Shown in pieces: positions 14,396 to 21,835 of a stretch of DNA of 22,970 nucleotides (position 1 is its first letter; each line of letters begins with the position of its first letter). The notes under the pieces were generated by a model that ran no database searches, was not told the origin of the DNA, and saw only the letters and a program-made list of their open reading frames with translations. Position numbers and translations under genes: made by a program. Source of the DNA: an uncultured Clostridia bacterium (GTDB lineage: Bacteria > Bacillota > Clostridia > TANB77 > CAG-508); NCBI GenBank assembly GCA_934149115.1, contig CAKPDW010000016.1, positions 1 through 22,970 of the forward strand, read 5' to 3'.

Positions 14396-17152
14396 TTATT
14401 CTATTATATCAAGAATACTACTTTTATTAGAACTTTCTTCTTGCTTTTCAAGTGTATCTAATTGATCAATTAGTTTTTGTAATCTTTCTATATCAGAACC
14501 TATAAGTTCCCAATTTTTTGACTCAGTAGATTCCTTCAAATTACCACTAGCTTTTATAATAGCATTAATTAATTGTTCTTTATCATCAGTATTAACAAAT
14601 TCTATTTTACCTGCAGAATCAGTTAATAATGTTGTTAATGCCTCTGTTAAATCATCACCTATAGCGACTTTTGTACCAGATGCAACAATAACTTTTTTCA
14701 GTGTTGGCACCTTTGACTGTTCATTTAATAAAACTTGATATACAGGTTCAACATACAAAATATTATTTTCAATTGGAACTATATATGTTTTTCTAATTAT
14801 TTGTGTTCCTGTTGTATCTAATTTGTCTAATTCATCAGAAATAGTTTTATCCTGATCTATTTGAACATTTAATTGTTTAATATCTGGCAATGTTGTATCT
14901 GAAATAAGTTTATATAAAACTAATTTATTTTGACCATTTTCATATGTTCCAACCAAATATGAATTTAAACTTTGTTTATTTGACTTTGTATATGGTAATA
15001 CTAATCCTAATTCTTCATTATCTGATTCAATAGTTTTCAAAGCTGTATAATAAGGCTCAATTGCTTCTTGTTTAGAATCATCTGTACCTACCTGAGTATC
15101 AGCTTGCCAAACATCATCACCTCTATAAAGAATCTCTGTATTAACATTATGATATCTTTCCAACACAGCTGACTGAATTTTATATAAAAATTCTGGATAT
15201 ACAATATTCTTTTGAATATCCTCAGGTATACTCTCATTTTTATTTGCAAATAGTTCTGGATACATATTATAGTAAGACATAGCAATTGGATCTGTTGTAT
15301 CTGTTATATAAAAAGTTGTTGTTCCATCATAAGCATCAACAATTACTTTTACAGAATTTCTTATATAGTTAATTTCTTTATACTTTCCTTCTACTTGAAT
15401 TGTAGATTTTTGAGAATATGGATAACTATTAGAAGTCGTATATGCATCTAATACCCATACCAATTCTCCATCATCTCTTATAACCATATATGGAGATTCA
15501 TCATATACTAAATATGGAAGCAATACTTTTGCTCTATCACGAATATTTCTATTCATCAAAATTTTACTATCAGAAGTCATACTCGTATTAAATAACAATT
15601 TATAATTTTTTTCTGTAATTGAAAGAACTGCTCTATCAAATAAATTAGCTGAAATTCCTGCTTTTCCATCATACTCATTTTCTGTATATGTAGTTGTAGA
15701 AGTAGGATAATCAAACTCTTTTTTATCTTTAACATTTGTAACAACAGTATCATCTGTTGCTAATCCAAAATAAATACGAGGTTCTGCAATTTCTATTTTA
15801 TCTTCATCTTTTGTATATTTAGATTGAATATATGATATTCCACCAGTTGTTTTATCAACATTATTTGCTTCTGAAATAACAACGCCATATCCATGTGTAT
15901 ATTGATATGTTTTGTTATTATATGTTCTATTAGCACCACTAATTATTTCTCTAGGTGTAATATACAAAGATTTTTTTCTTCCATTAACTACATATCTACC
16001 TAACTGTGTATTTTGATAAGTATAATAACCTTCACTATCTTTATATTCAGCTAGATTAGCCAAAGTAGTAGCTTTATCAACAATTGTAATTTGTCTAATT
16101 AAATCCGAATTCTTAGAAATAGTTGAATCATCTAAGTTTGATGTATTATCAATATTTTTTTCATCTATTTCAATATTATAAGCACTTCTTGTACTCTTAA
16201 TATTTTCATCAATATAATCTTTCTGTTTATCTAATTCGTTTCTTTCTGCATATATATATTGAAAACCTGTCATTACAACAAATAATACAACTAAATAAAT
16301 AGGTGTTATTAACATTGATGTAATAATTTTCTTGACCTTAAACTTTTTCAAATATTTAATAACTCTAATCAAAGAAAATAAAATAACAACCCCAAGTATT
16401 CTATAACCAATTACTTTAATTTTAACCTCAGTAATCCCTGCTCCGACTAATTGGGTTCTTGCCTCATCTTTTAATGTAATTAAATTTCCTGTAACAACTT
16501 CTTGAGAGCTCAAAACCATTAATCCAGCTACTAATACAGCAATTATAAAAATATAAGTAAATAACTGTTTCAAGAAATTGTTTTTTCTCAATTCATCTGC
16601 ATCTACCCCATCTAAGCAAACATTTATAATAACAATATAATATACAGATACATATACAGTAAGTATTGCCAAAAAAGCAATAAAGAAAATTAAAACTGCT
16701 TTTATAAAAGGTAACTGGAACATATAAAACGATATATCCATACCAAAAACTGGATCATTAATACCAAACTGTGCAACATTTGTAAACATTAAAAACTTTT
16801 GTGTTAATGTCCATTGTGCAATAAAAGCAACAATTACACCAACAATAAATGAAATTGATTTGTTTGGCAATTGTGGCATTTTCTTTTCTTCTTTATCAAA
16901 TAATTCTTTCAGTGTTTTTCTAACCATTTTATTTGAGATAAAAATAATTATATAAGCAATTATAAAACTAACAAAGAAAAACAAATATTTAGTCTTTATA
17001 TTTTTTTCAAATATAGAAACATATTGTTGTCCAATCTCCTTATACTGTAAATACTCACTTCTTGTAGAAATAAGAAATATTAGTGCATATACTATCAAGA
17101 AAAATATTACGATTAATCTTCTAGATACAATCTTTTTTACTTTCTCTTTCAT
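14396..17152 (-). CDS. UPF0182 family large membrane protein (COG1615)
   Basis: 918 residues. Seven hydrophobic segments in the first third (about 12-30, 55-73, 99-117, 148-176, 198-215, 252-272 and 286-305) are followed by a large extracytoplasmic domain. The stretch at about 310-335, AERNELDKQKDYIDENIKSTRSAYN, contains the family's NELxKxxxYIxxNIxxTRxAY landmark, and the later phrases VLDAYTTSNSYPYSQ and SVKVIVDAYDGTTTFYITD are also typical of UPF0182. The acidic, Ser-rich C terminus is short. The function is unknown; the large outer domain suggests an envelope role. The start follows AAAGGA at 8 bases. It lies 81 bases after the ftsY stop and could share its transcript. Confidence 0.92.
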   Translation of the reverse strand: MKEKVKKIVSRRLIVIFFLIVYALIFLISTRSEYLQYKEIGQQYVSIFEKNIKTKYLFFFVSFIIAYIIIFISNKMVRKTLKELFDKEEKKMPQLPNKSISFIVGVIVAFIAQWTLTQKFLMFTNVAQFGINDPVFGMDISFYMFQLPFIKAVLIFFIAFLAILTVYVSVYYIVIINVCLDGVDADELRKNNFLKQLFTYIFIIAVLVAGLMVLSSQEVVTGNLITLKDEARTQLVGAGITEVKIKVIGYRILGVVILFSLIRVIKYLKKFKVKKIITSMLITPIYLVVLFVVMTGFQYIYAERNELDKQKDYIDENIKSTRSAYNIEIDEKNIDNTSNLDDSTISKNSDLIRQITIVDKATTLANLAEYKDSEGYYTYQNTQLGRYVVNGRKKSLYITPREIISGANRTYNNKTYQYTHGYGVVISEANNVDKTTGGISYIQSKYTKDEDKIEIAEPRIYFGLATDDTVVTNVKDKKEFDYPTSTTTYTENEYDGKAGISANLFDRAVLSITEKNYKLLFNTSMTSDSKILMNRNIRDRAKVLLPYLVYDESPYMVIRDDGELVWVLDAYTTSNSYPYSQKSTIQVEGKYKEINYIRNSVKVIVDAYDGTTTFYITDTTDPIAMSYYNMYPELFANKNESIPEDIQKNIVYPEFLYKIQSAVLERYHNVNTEILYRGDDVWQADTQVGTDDSKQEAIEPYYTALKTIESDNEELGLVLPYTKSNKQSLNSYLVGTYENGQNKLVLYKLISDTTLPDIKQLNVQIDQDKTISDELDKLDTTGTQIIRKTYIVPIENNILYVEPVYQVLLNEQSKVPTLKKVIVASGTKVAIGDDLTEALTTLLTDSAGKIEFVNTDDKEQLINAIIKASGNLKESTESKNWELIGSDIERLQKLIDQLDTLEKQEESSNKSSILDIIE

Positions 17153-17233
17153 TTTTTTATCCTTTCACTATTTTATTTTAAATATAATCTATATTTCATA
17201 CCAATTAGCTCTTTACTATCAATTAATTCCTAG

Positions 17234-18139
17234 TTAAATAATTGCATTAACAAAATCAGCTGAATTAAATTTCTCCATATCATCAATGCCTTCACCAACT
17301 CCGATAAATTTTACTGGTATCTTGTTTTCAGCAACAATACCAACAACTACACCACCCTTGGCTGTTCCATCTAATTTAGTCAAAACAATTCCTGTAATAT
17401 CTGTAGTTTCTTTAAAAGCCTTAACCTGCATAATAGCATTTTGACCTGTTGTACCATCCAAAACAAGTAAAACTTCTTTAGCAGAATCAGGTAATTCTCT
17501 ATTAATAACTTTATTAATTTTTGCAAGCTCATCCATCAAATTCTTTTTATTATGAAGTCTTCCAGCAGTATCGCAAATTAAAACATCTGCATTTTTTTCT
17601 TTAGCAACTTGAATTGCATCAAACACAACAGAAGCTGGATCACTTCCTTCTGGTCTTTTTACTAAATCACACTCTGCTCTATCAGCCCAAATCTCAATCT
17701 GTTCTACTGCAGCAGCTCTAAAAGTATCAGCAGCAGCAATAACAACTTTCTTTCCAGACTTTTTTAAATTATTTGCAATTTTTCCAATAGAAGTAGTTTT
17801 ACCTACTCCATTAACTCCAACTACTAAAATAACAGAAGGAACAGTACTCAAATTTAAAGATGTATCATCAACATCCAATAATTTAATCATTTCCTCTTTC
17901 AACACTTTTCTAACAGCTTCTTCATCTTGAATATTTTCTTTCTTTATTCTATTTCTCAATTCAGCAATAATTTTAACAGAAGTTTCTATGCCTATATCAG
18001 ACATAATTAAAGCTTCTTCCAGTTCCTCAAGTAAATCTTCATCGACTTTTCTAAAATTTGCAAAAACATTATTTATTTTATCATCTATTGTTTTTTTTGT
18101 TTTTCCTAGTCCTTGTTTTAACTTATCAAAAAAACCCAT
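17234..18139 (-). CDS. ftsY: Signal recognition particle receptor FtsY
   Basis: Membrane-associated GTPase that receives SRP-bound ribosomes for co-translational insertion. 301 residues: a short N-terminal helix MGFFDKLKQGLGKTKKTID, the four-helix N domain (about 20-90), then the G domain with GVNGVGKT P-loop at 108-115, DTFRAAA at 138-144, DTAGR at 190-194, TKLDG at 254-258 and the C-terminal GEGIDDMEKF. The long acidic A domain of E. coli FtsY is absent, as in most Gram-positive bacteria. The start at 18139 is chosen because GGAGGA lies five bases upstream; the in-frame ATG at 18151 overlaps that site. First gene of the housekeeping run. Confidence 0.96.
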   Translation of the reverse strand: MGFFDKLKQGLGKTKKTIDDKINNVFANFRKVDEDLLEELEEALIMSDIGIETSVKIIAELRNRIKKENIQDEEAVRKVLKEEMIKLLDVDDTSLNLSTVPSVILVVGVNGVGKTTSIGKIANNLKKSGKKVVIAAADTFRAAAVEQIEIWADRAECDLVKRPEGSDPASVVFDAIQVAKEKNADVLICDTAGRLHNKKNLMDELAKINKVINRELPDSAKEVLLVLDGTTGQNAIMQVKAFKETTDITGIVLTKLDGTAKGGVVVGIVAENKIPVKFIGVGEGIDDMEKFNSADFVNAII

Positions 18140-18198
18140 AACATCCTCCATATCAATTAATAATTAAAAACTTAATAAATTCTTTTTTAGACTTTATT

Positions 18199-18227
18199 AG
18201 TATATCATATTTTTTATTTATTGTATA
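18199..18227 (-). promoter_or_regulatory. Probable ftsY promoter
   Basis: -10 TATACT at 18204-18199 with an upstream TATACA at 18227-18222 and 17 bases between. Two hexamers of moderate quality, positioned some 60 bases before the ftsY start. Confidence 0.5.
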
Positions 18228-18265
18228 TTTTTTTGTAAATTTTTATTTATATCTATTATTCTATA

Positions 18266-18359
18266 GAACAAAAGTAAATTTTTTAATTCATATCTTTGTT
18301 CATATGCTTTGCTATTTTTATCTTATAAGAATTTTGGAAAGCTTTTTATAAGATAAAAA
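18266..18359. repeat. Two hairpins between the lipoprotein gene and ftsY
   Basis: Hairpin one joins GAACAAA (18266-18272) and TTTGTTC (18295-18301). Hairpin two has perfect 14-base arms 18315-18328 and 18346-18359 (TTTTTATCTTATAA against TTATAAGATAAAAA). The second overlaps the T-run of the lipoprotein terminator, so it may be an additional barrier to read-through. No coding frame is apparent in 18152-18396. Confidence 0.5.
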
Positions 18360-18389
18360 CCCTAACTGATATAAGTATATCAGCTAGGG
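18355..18389 (-). terminator. Terminator of the acidic lipoprotein gene
   Basis: Arms 18360-18373 and 18376-18389 (CCCTAACTGATATA and TATATCAGCTAGGG), 14 positions with one wobble; on the minus strand TTTTT follows at 18359-18355. It begins eight bases after the stop. Confidence 0.85.
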
Positions 18390-18396
18390 CCCCTCA

Positions 18397-19053
18397 TTAA
18401 TCTTCTAAATCAATCCAACCATATTTGTAGTTAATTATCTGTCCACCTCTTAAGATAACTTCTCCATTACTTTCTACAAGGCTACTTACGTCTATAGCAA
18501 CAAAAACATCAGATTCGAGATCATAATCTTCTTCATCCATACCATTATAAGCCCAAACATGAACATTACCATTTTCGTATAAAACTACTTCATAGTAAAA
18601 TGCATCATCTGAGTCATTTGAATATGTTACAGATTGAATAATCTCTCCCTCATCATCTGTTGTATAGTCGTCATCTTCATCTACATAATAATCATCTTCA
18701 GTTGTTTCATTAGAAGATTCATCTGCTTCAGGTTCTTCATCAGAAAAATCCTGAACTGTTTTTTCTTCTTCAGTTCTCTTTTCCGTATTTTTCTGAGAAC
18801 TAGTTTTTCTCTCGTTTTTTTCTACTTTCTTTTCAGTAGTATTTTTCTTGTTTTTTTCTGTACTACTTTTTTTGTTATCTTTGATTATGCCTCTAGCTGT
18901 ATTTTCTTCTTCCAGCTTATCCCGTAAGATATCTGATGCATCTTCAAAACTCTTAACAACTCTTGAAACATCTTCTTTTTCCTCTGCAGTACAACCACCT
19001 AAAAAACTAACTAAGAAAACACTCAAAAAAATACAAATAATTTTTGCTCTCAT
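18397..19053 (-). CDS. Acidic lipoprotein
   Basis: 218 residues. A basic start MRAK, a hydrophobic core and the lipobox FLGGC with Cys21 identify a lipoprotein anchored outside the membrane. Residues about 60-100 are Lys/Glu/Thr-rich low complexity (KNTTEKKVEKNERKT), followed by a very acidic stretch (about 105-145) with runs of Asp, Glu and Tyr. The last 70 residues look like a small folded domain with Tyr- and Val-rich strands (AFYYEVVLYENGNVHVWAY) and ILRGGQIINYKYG. No named family is recognised for the folded part. The start at 19053 follows AGGAGG at six bases. It has its own terminator and promoter, so is likely a monocistronic unit. Possible calcium or cation contact by the acidic linker is speculation. 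Confidence 0.8.
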   Translation of the reverse strand: MRAKIICIFLSVFLVSFLGGCTAEEKEDVSRVVKSFEDASDILRDKLEEENTARGIIKDNKKSSTEKNKKNTTEKKVEKNERKTSSQKNTEKRTEEEKTVQDFSDEEPEADESSNETTEDDYYVDEDDDYTTDDEGEIIQSVTYSNDSDDAFYYEVVLYENGNVHVWAYNGMDEEDYDLESDVFVAIDVSSLVESNGEVILRGGQIINYKYGWIDLED

Positions 19054-19136
19054 TTTTGCTCCTCCTATCACAATAATTATTGTTGACAGCTACTCTATCT
19101 AAACTTGCTATTGCAAGGTAATTAAATTACATTCCT

Positions 19137-19145
19137 ATTATAACA
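19137..19145 (-). promoter_or_regulatory. Extended -10 promoter of the acidic lipoprotein gene
   Basis: TGTTATAAT on the minus strand gives TATAAT at 19142-19137 with an upstream TG. No good -35 at 17 bases. The leader of about 75 bases contains the small stem CTTGC/GCAAG and the palindrome CAATAATTATTG (19071-19082). Confidence 0.5.
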
Positions 19146-19186
19146 TATATTTCCATAAAAATCCATACCTAGATTTTTTCTTATAC

Positions 19187-19220
19187 ATCAAAGACTGTGG
19201 TACTAACCACAGTCTTTGAT
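19187..19220. repeat. Perfect 15-base hairpin at the 3' end of the peptidase-like gene
   Basis: Arms ATCAAAGACTGTGGT (19187-19201) and ACCACAGTCTTTGAT (19206-19220) with loop ACTA. The stop codon of the minus-strand gene (19205-19203) is inside the loop, so the last five codons form one arm. There is no T-run on either side, so it may be a transcript-stabilising end or an inefficient terminator. Confidence 0.6.
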
Positions 19221-19742
19221 TAAACTTAACCGAAAAATTCCAATTAATTCCAAACCATTATAAAAAAATTTCTCAATTGGTACTTCTAATTCCTCAACAT
19301 CATGAAACCATCCTGGTTTATGTATCCATTTTTCACCTTCTTGTCTTATAAAATGAAAATTAGAACGGTTATTAATATCATAAAAAAAGGCAACCTTAAC
19401 ATACCCATTTGGAAGTTTTTCATCAAGTGAACATTCCTCAGCTAAAATTCCCAAAATTCTCAAATCACCCTTCCAGGCATTGATTACTTCAGGAACAGTA
19501 GAATATCTTGTATTCCCTGAAAACTGTCCAATTCTGCCAAAATACATAACTTCTTCATGTATAAGGCTATTCAAAAAAACTTTTCCATCTTTCACACAAT
19601 CTAACGTTTCTGTAGATACCGTATTAAATATAGCAAACATGTAACAATTAAAATTACCAGTTGGAATTGAACTCCAATCTACTTTTTTACCAAAATTGTT
19701 GTGTATATCCATTCTTATTTTCCGTAAAATTCGGTCAGTCAT
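19203..19742 (-). CDS. Putative papain-like cysteine peptidase (hypothetical)
   Basis: 179 residues from the ATG at 19742, which has AAAGGAG eight bases upstream; the longer frame would pass through the terminator hairpin of the preceding gene. No signal peptide or membrane segment. A Cys in NFNCYMFAIFNT (Cys33) and a His in SNFHFIRQEGEKWIHKPGW (His130, with His141 as the alternative) are placed as in small NlpC/P60- or papain-like families, where a Cys heads a helix and a His sits on a following strand. The phrase FHFIRQxxxKWxHKPG is what made me consider this; it recalls phage and gut bacterial cysteine peptidases with HxxRxxxxxxWSHKPG. Catalysis is not proved: the third polar residue (Asn or Asp) cannot be assigned. 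It lies 93 bases after the small Cys-rich gene with a hairpin between. Confidence 0.5.
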   Translation of the reverse strand: MTDRILRKIRMDIHNNFGKKVDWSSIPTGNFNCYMFAIFNTVSTETLDCVKDGKVFLNSLIHEEVMYFGRIGQFSGNTRYSTVPEVINAWKGDLRILGILAEECSLDEKLPNGYVKVAFFYDINNRSNFHFIRQEGEKWIHKPGWFHDVEELEVPIEKFFYNGLELIGIFRLSLIKDCG

Positions 19743-19769
19743 AATGCATACTCCTTTCAAATTTTTAAT

Positions 19770-19814
19770 AAACATAGAATGTATCACCATTAATAGATAA
19801 TACATTCTATGTTT
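19770..19814 (-). terminator. Hairpin after the small Cys-rich gene
   Basis: Perfect 15-base arms AAACATAGAATGTAT (19770-19784) and ATACATTCTATGTTT (19800-19814). On the minus strand it lies between the Cys-rich gene and the peptidase-like gene; the tail TTTATTAAAAATTT is only moderately T-rich, so some read-through is likely. Confidence 0.55.
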
Positions 19815-19835
19815 CAGCTAACTAACTTTTTTTCC

Positions 19836-20024
19836 TTATCGCTTCTTAAAAATTTTTTCTTCATGCGCCTTTCTATCTTTCTCACACTTGGTAACATACC
19901 GTGTACCATCACAATAGTGAACTATCCTTCTTTGAGGCATATACCTAACTGGACAATACTTATTTTTACAAAAAGCACATTTTAAGTTACTCTTTAATAC
20001 AGAAAAAAAATTGAGCTCTGCCAT
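19836..20024 (-). CDS. Small Cys-rich protein, possible zinc-binding
   Basis: 62 residues with five cysteines: CAFC at 16-19, Cys24, Cys38 and Cys47, plus His36. The CxxC followed by paired cysteines further on is a zinc-ribbon or treble-clef-like pattern, and many Lys and Arg surround it. The start at 20024 has AAGGAGG upstream. It follows the HD-domain gene by 38 bases and probably shares its transcript. I do not recognise a family. A zinc-stabilised nucleic-acid- or protein-binding role is plausible only from composition. Confidence 0.6.
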   Translation of the reverse strand: MAELNFFSVLKSNLKCAFCKNKYCPVRYMPQRRIVHYCDGTRYVTKCEKDRKAHEEKIFKKR

Positions 20025-20062
20025 TTTATTTTCCTCCTTAACAATTCTGTTTACGAGTTACA

Positions 20063-20719
20063 TTAAAAATCTGTTTGAGTATTAACTTTTTTGAGATAAT
20101 CAAGAAGTGCCGAAAATTTTTCATCATCTGCAAATAAAGCCTTATCCCATTCGTACCAAATATCAAATGCTGTTTTAGCTCCATCTTGCAACATTTGCTG
20201 AATAGATTCACTTTTAAAAGCCACATTTTTTTTCTGCTCATCCAAAGGATTTTGACATCCCATATCCTGATAAACCTTCGCCTGAATATCAGCCTCCAAT
20301 TTATCGCACAGATGCGCAAAAACTGCTTCTCGTGTCTTTTTGGCATCAAATTCCAGCAATAATGCAAAATATTCTTCATTCTTGACTAAATCTCCAAGAA
20401 CGTCTTTCATTGCTGCGTGTTCACGTTTCATCTTCTCCTCAGGAGTAATATTATCAAAAGGAGTAATATCCCCTATAATAACTTCTCCCAGTTCATGTAA
20501 TACCAGCATTTTTATTATTTTATCAACATTCAAATTTGTTTCAAATTCAGAATCAATACTTAATGCAAGTATACATGTTCCATAAACGTGTTCAGCAACA
20601 CTCTCAAGTCTTTCCTTACTCACATTCCAATGAGTTTCATCCCAACCACTCCTTATTTTATATTTCAGCCGTGTAGCCAAAAGATAAAACCTCATTATAC
20701 TCTTAAGCCGTTCTTCCAT
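20063..20719 (-). CDS. HD-domain phosphohydrolase (YfbR/HD_3-like), with HE in place of HD
   Basis: 218 residues, cytoplasmic. Family landmarks: RLESVAEHVYG with His44, VLHELGEVIIGDITPF with His75-Glu76, Glu79 and Asp84, and AHLCDKLEAD with Asp139. This order matches YfbR-type 5'-nucleotidases and the HD_3 family (metal-binding His, HD, Asp), which act on nucleoside monophosphates. The key doublet is His-Glu (residues 75-76) in place of His-Asp; Glu can bind metal, so activity may be preserved, and I recall related clostridial proteins with HELEE. The start at 20719 follows AGGAGG at six bases; the frame extends 19 codons upstream without a ribosome site. First gene of a small operon with the Cys-rich gene. 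Confidence 0.78.
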   Translation of the reverse strand: MEERLKSIMRFYLLATRLKYKIRSGWDETHWNVSKERLESVAEHVYGTCILALSIDSEFETNLNVDKIIKMLVLHELGEVIIGDITPFDNITPEEKMKREHAAMKDVLGDLVKNEEYFALLLEFDAKKTREAVFAHLCDKLEADIQAKVYQDMGCQNPLDEQKKNVAFKSESIQQMLQDGAKTAFDIWYEWDKALFADDEKFSALLDYLKKVNTQTDF

Positions 20720-20820
20720 ATAAATTCCTCCTTCACTAATTATAAATTGCCATTGTTTCTTTGTGTCTAATCTCAAAAGGAGATTATAAAAATAACATAT
20801 TATTATTTATGCATTGGTAA

Positions 20821-20849
20821 TTATACCACAAATCCTTGTATTTTACAAT
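20821..20849 (-). promoter_or_regulatory. Promoter of the HD-domain gene
   Basis: -35 TTGTAA at 20849-20844 and -10 TATAAT at 20826-20821, spacer 17 bases. The leader of about 95 bases contains a 7-base stem TAATCTC/GAGATTA (20768-20774 and 20780-20786). Confidence 0.7.
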
Positions 20850-20886
20850 TTCTTAACATATAGTCTAAATATAGTACAATTTTGTT

Positions 20887-20892
20887 ATAATA
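20887..20892 (+). promoter_or_regulatory. -10 element of the small membrane-protein gene
   Basis: TATAAT at 20887-20892, 16 bases before the ATG at 20909, so the leader would be about 10 bases with AGAGGT close to the ATG. No good -35 is seen. Confidence 0.45.
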
Positions 20893-20908
20893 CAAACAGA
20901 GGTAAAAA

Positions 20909-21118
20909 ATGAAAGAATTCGTATCTATTTTAATAAGCTTTATATTTATGAGTATCGCAGACAATATCGATTCTGCATTTAACAATTTAATTAGCATTGA
21001 TACTATTGTAGTAGCAGGAAGTTTCTTATTAATTGACTCTATCTTTAAATCTTTTGGTGAAATAGGAACATATACATATAGAACAACTATAGAAAACGAA
21101 TGGAAATATTTGCAGTAA
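20909..21118 (+). CDS. Small membrane protein (hypothetical)
   Basis: 69 residues with two hydrophobic stretches (about 4-17 and 31-46) separated by a polar loop that contains DNIDSAFNN. This looks like a two-pass membrane protein or one with a long amphipathic middle. The start at 20909 has AGAGGT upstream, a TATAAT box just before and a terminator right behind, which supports a real gene in spite of its size. It is divergent from the HD-domain operon. No family is recognised; the small membrane protein class includes antitoxin/toxin and stress peptides, but nothing points to a specific role. Confidence 0.55.
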   Translation: MKEFVSILISFIFMSIADNIDSAFNNLISIDTIVVAGSFLLIDSIFKSFGEIGTYTYRTTIENEWKYLQ

Positions 21119-21155
21119 AAAGCACGGATATTTTTTATAAAAAACCCGTGCTTTT
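21117..21155. terminator. Bidirectional terminator
   Basis: Arms AAAAGCACGG (21118-21127) and CCGTGCTTTT (21146-21155) with an inner TTTTTT/AAAAAA stem at 21131-21144. T-runs flank both sides, ending the plus-strand membrane-protein gene and the minus-strand 123-residue gene. Confidence 0.8.
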
Positions 21156-21170
21156 ATTGACATTTTAATT

Positions 21171-21542
21171 TTAGTTATGGTTATTAACTTCTTCTTTAAG
21201 CTCTCTCCAACAATCAGACAACTGTTGAATATCAAATTCCTTTTTTGACTTATCTTTTAGATACTTTGTCAAAGGGTCAGCCTTTTTCACATATGGAGTA
21301 TCGAAAGTTCGCACTACAAATCCACTTTTAGTTCGTTCTTCCCTCTTAAACTTTTTACCAGAAAAAAGTTCATAATACTCCTCATCCTCATATTTGGCTA
21401 AAAAAAGCATATTAACATCCCTAGGTATACAGTCTGTTTCATCCTTATGACTTGAAGTCACCCTAGCAGTTATAACATAAACATCTTCTACATTTATCTT
21501 TGTATCAGTAGTTTTCTTCCGCTTTCTTCTAAAAAATGCCAT
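21171..21542 (-). CDS. Hypothetical protein, basic N terminus
   Basis: 123 residues. The first ten are Arg/Lys-rich (MAFFRRKRKK), then a beta-rich core (VEDVYVITARVTSSHKDE, VNMLFLAKYEDEEYYELFSG, SGFVVRTFDT) and an amphipathic C-terminal helix with Lys and Glu. No signal peptide or membrane segment. The start at 21542 follows AAGGAGG at seven bases. It has its own promoters upstream and a terminator downstream, so it is a stand-alone unit. I do not recognise a family; the basic start might bind a membrane or nucleic acid. Confidence 0.65.
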   Translation of the reverse strand: MAFFRRKRKKTTDTKINVEDVYVITARVTSSHKDETDCIPRDVNMLFLAKYEDEEYYELFSGKKFKREERTKSGFVVRTFDTPYVKKADPLTKYLKDKSKKEFDIQQLSDCWRELKEEVNNHN

Positions 21543-21592
21543 AATTTTTCCTCCTTACATTAGCTATAGAGAATTTTTACATCGCCAACTTT

Positions 21593-21658
21593 ATTATAGT
21601 TAGCATAACTACAAATAACAACATTCATATTATACTACAATTCACATAGTTTTTTCAA
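21593..21658 (-). promoter_or_regulatory. Two tandem promoters of the 123-residue gene
   Basis: Promoter one: TTGAAA at 21658-21653, 18-base spacer, TATAAT at 21634-21629. Promoter two, nearer the gene: TTGTTA at 21621-21616, 17-base spacer, TATAAT at 21598-21593. Both have perfect -10 boxes. Confidence 0.6.
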
Positions 21659-21723
21659 CAGCAGTTGTATTTCAAACAAATACTTTATGTACTAGACAAG
21701 TAAATAATTCGAAATCGTAAAAT

Positions 21724-21752
21724 TTGCTATTTTATGTAAAATATAGTATACT
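21724..21752 (+). promoter_or_regulatory. Promoter of the two-repeat lipoprotein gene
   Basis: -35 TTGCTA at 21724-21729, 17-base spacer and -10 TATACT at 21747-21752. The leader, of about 77 bases, includes the SD/anti-SD hairpin. Confidence 0.6.
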
Positions 21753-21792
21753 AATATCGTAACACATTTTTTGTAGCCTTTGAAACAAAACT

Positions 21793-21828
21793 TTCGGAGG
21801 CACAGTCCTCCGAATAATTAAAAGGAGG
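21793..21828 (+). promoter_or_regulatory. Leader hairpin with SD and anti-SD arms before the two-repeat lipoprotein
   Basis: Perfect 8-base arms TTCGGAGG (21793-21800) and CCTCCGAA (21807-21814). The CCTCC of the 3' arm can also pair with the GGAGG of the true ribosome site (21824-21828), so the two structures exclude each other. In the stable hairpin the ribosome site at 21823-21828 is free. Whether this is a switch is not shown. Confidence 0.5.
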
Positions 21829-21835
21829 AATCAAT

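Noticed and set aside
18660..18780. The acidic low-complexity stretch as a tandem DNA repeat
   Set aside because: It comes from Asp/Glu/Ser/Thr-rich coding sequence with no regular repeat period.
19071..19082. The palindrome CAATAATTATTG as an operator
   Set aside because: It is short and pure AT at the centre, common by chance in this composition; no regulator gene is next to it.
20038..20379. A 113-codon frame on the minus strand
   Set aside because: It lies inside the HD-domain gene in another frame, with odd Trp- and Arg-rich composition and no family signature.
20768..20786. The leader stem of the HD-domain gene as a riboswitch
   Set aside because: Seven base pairs with a five-base loop, no aptamer-like conserved core.
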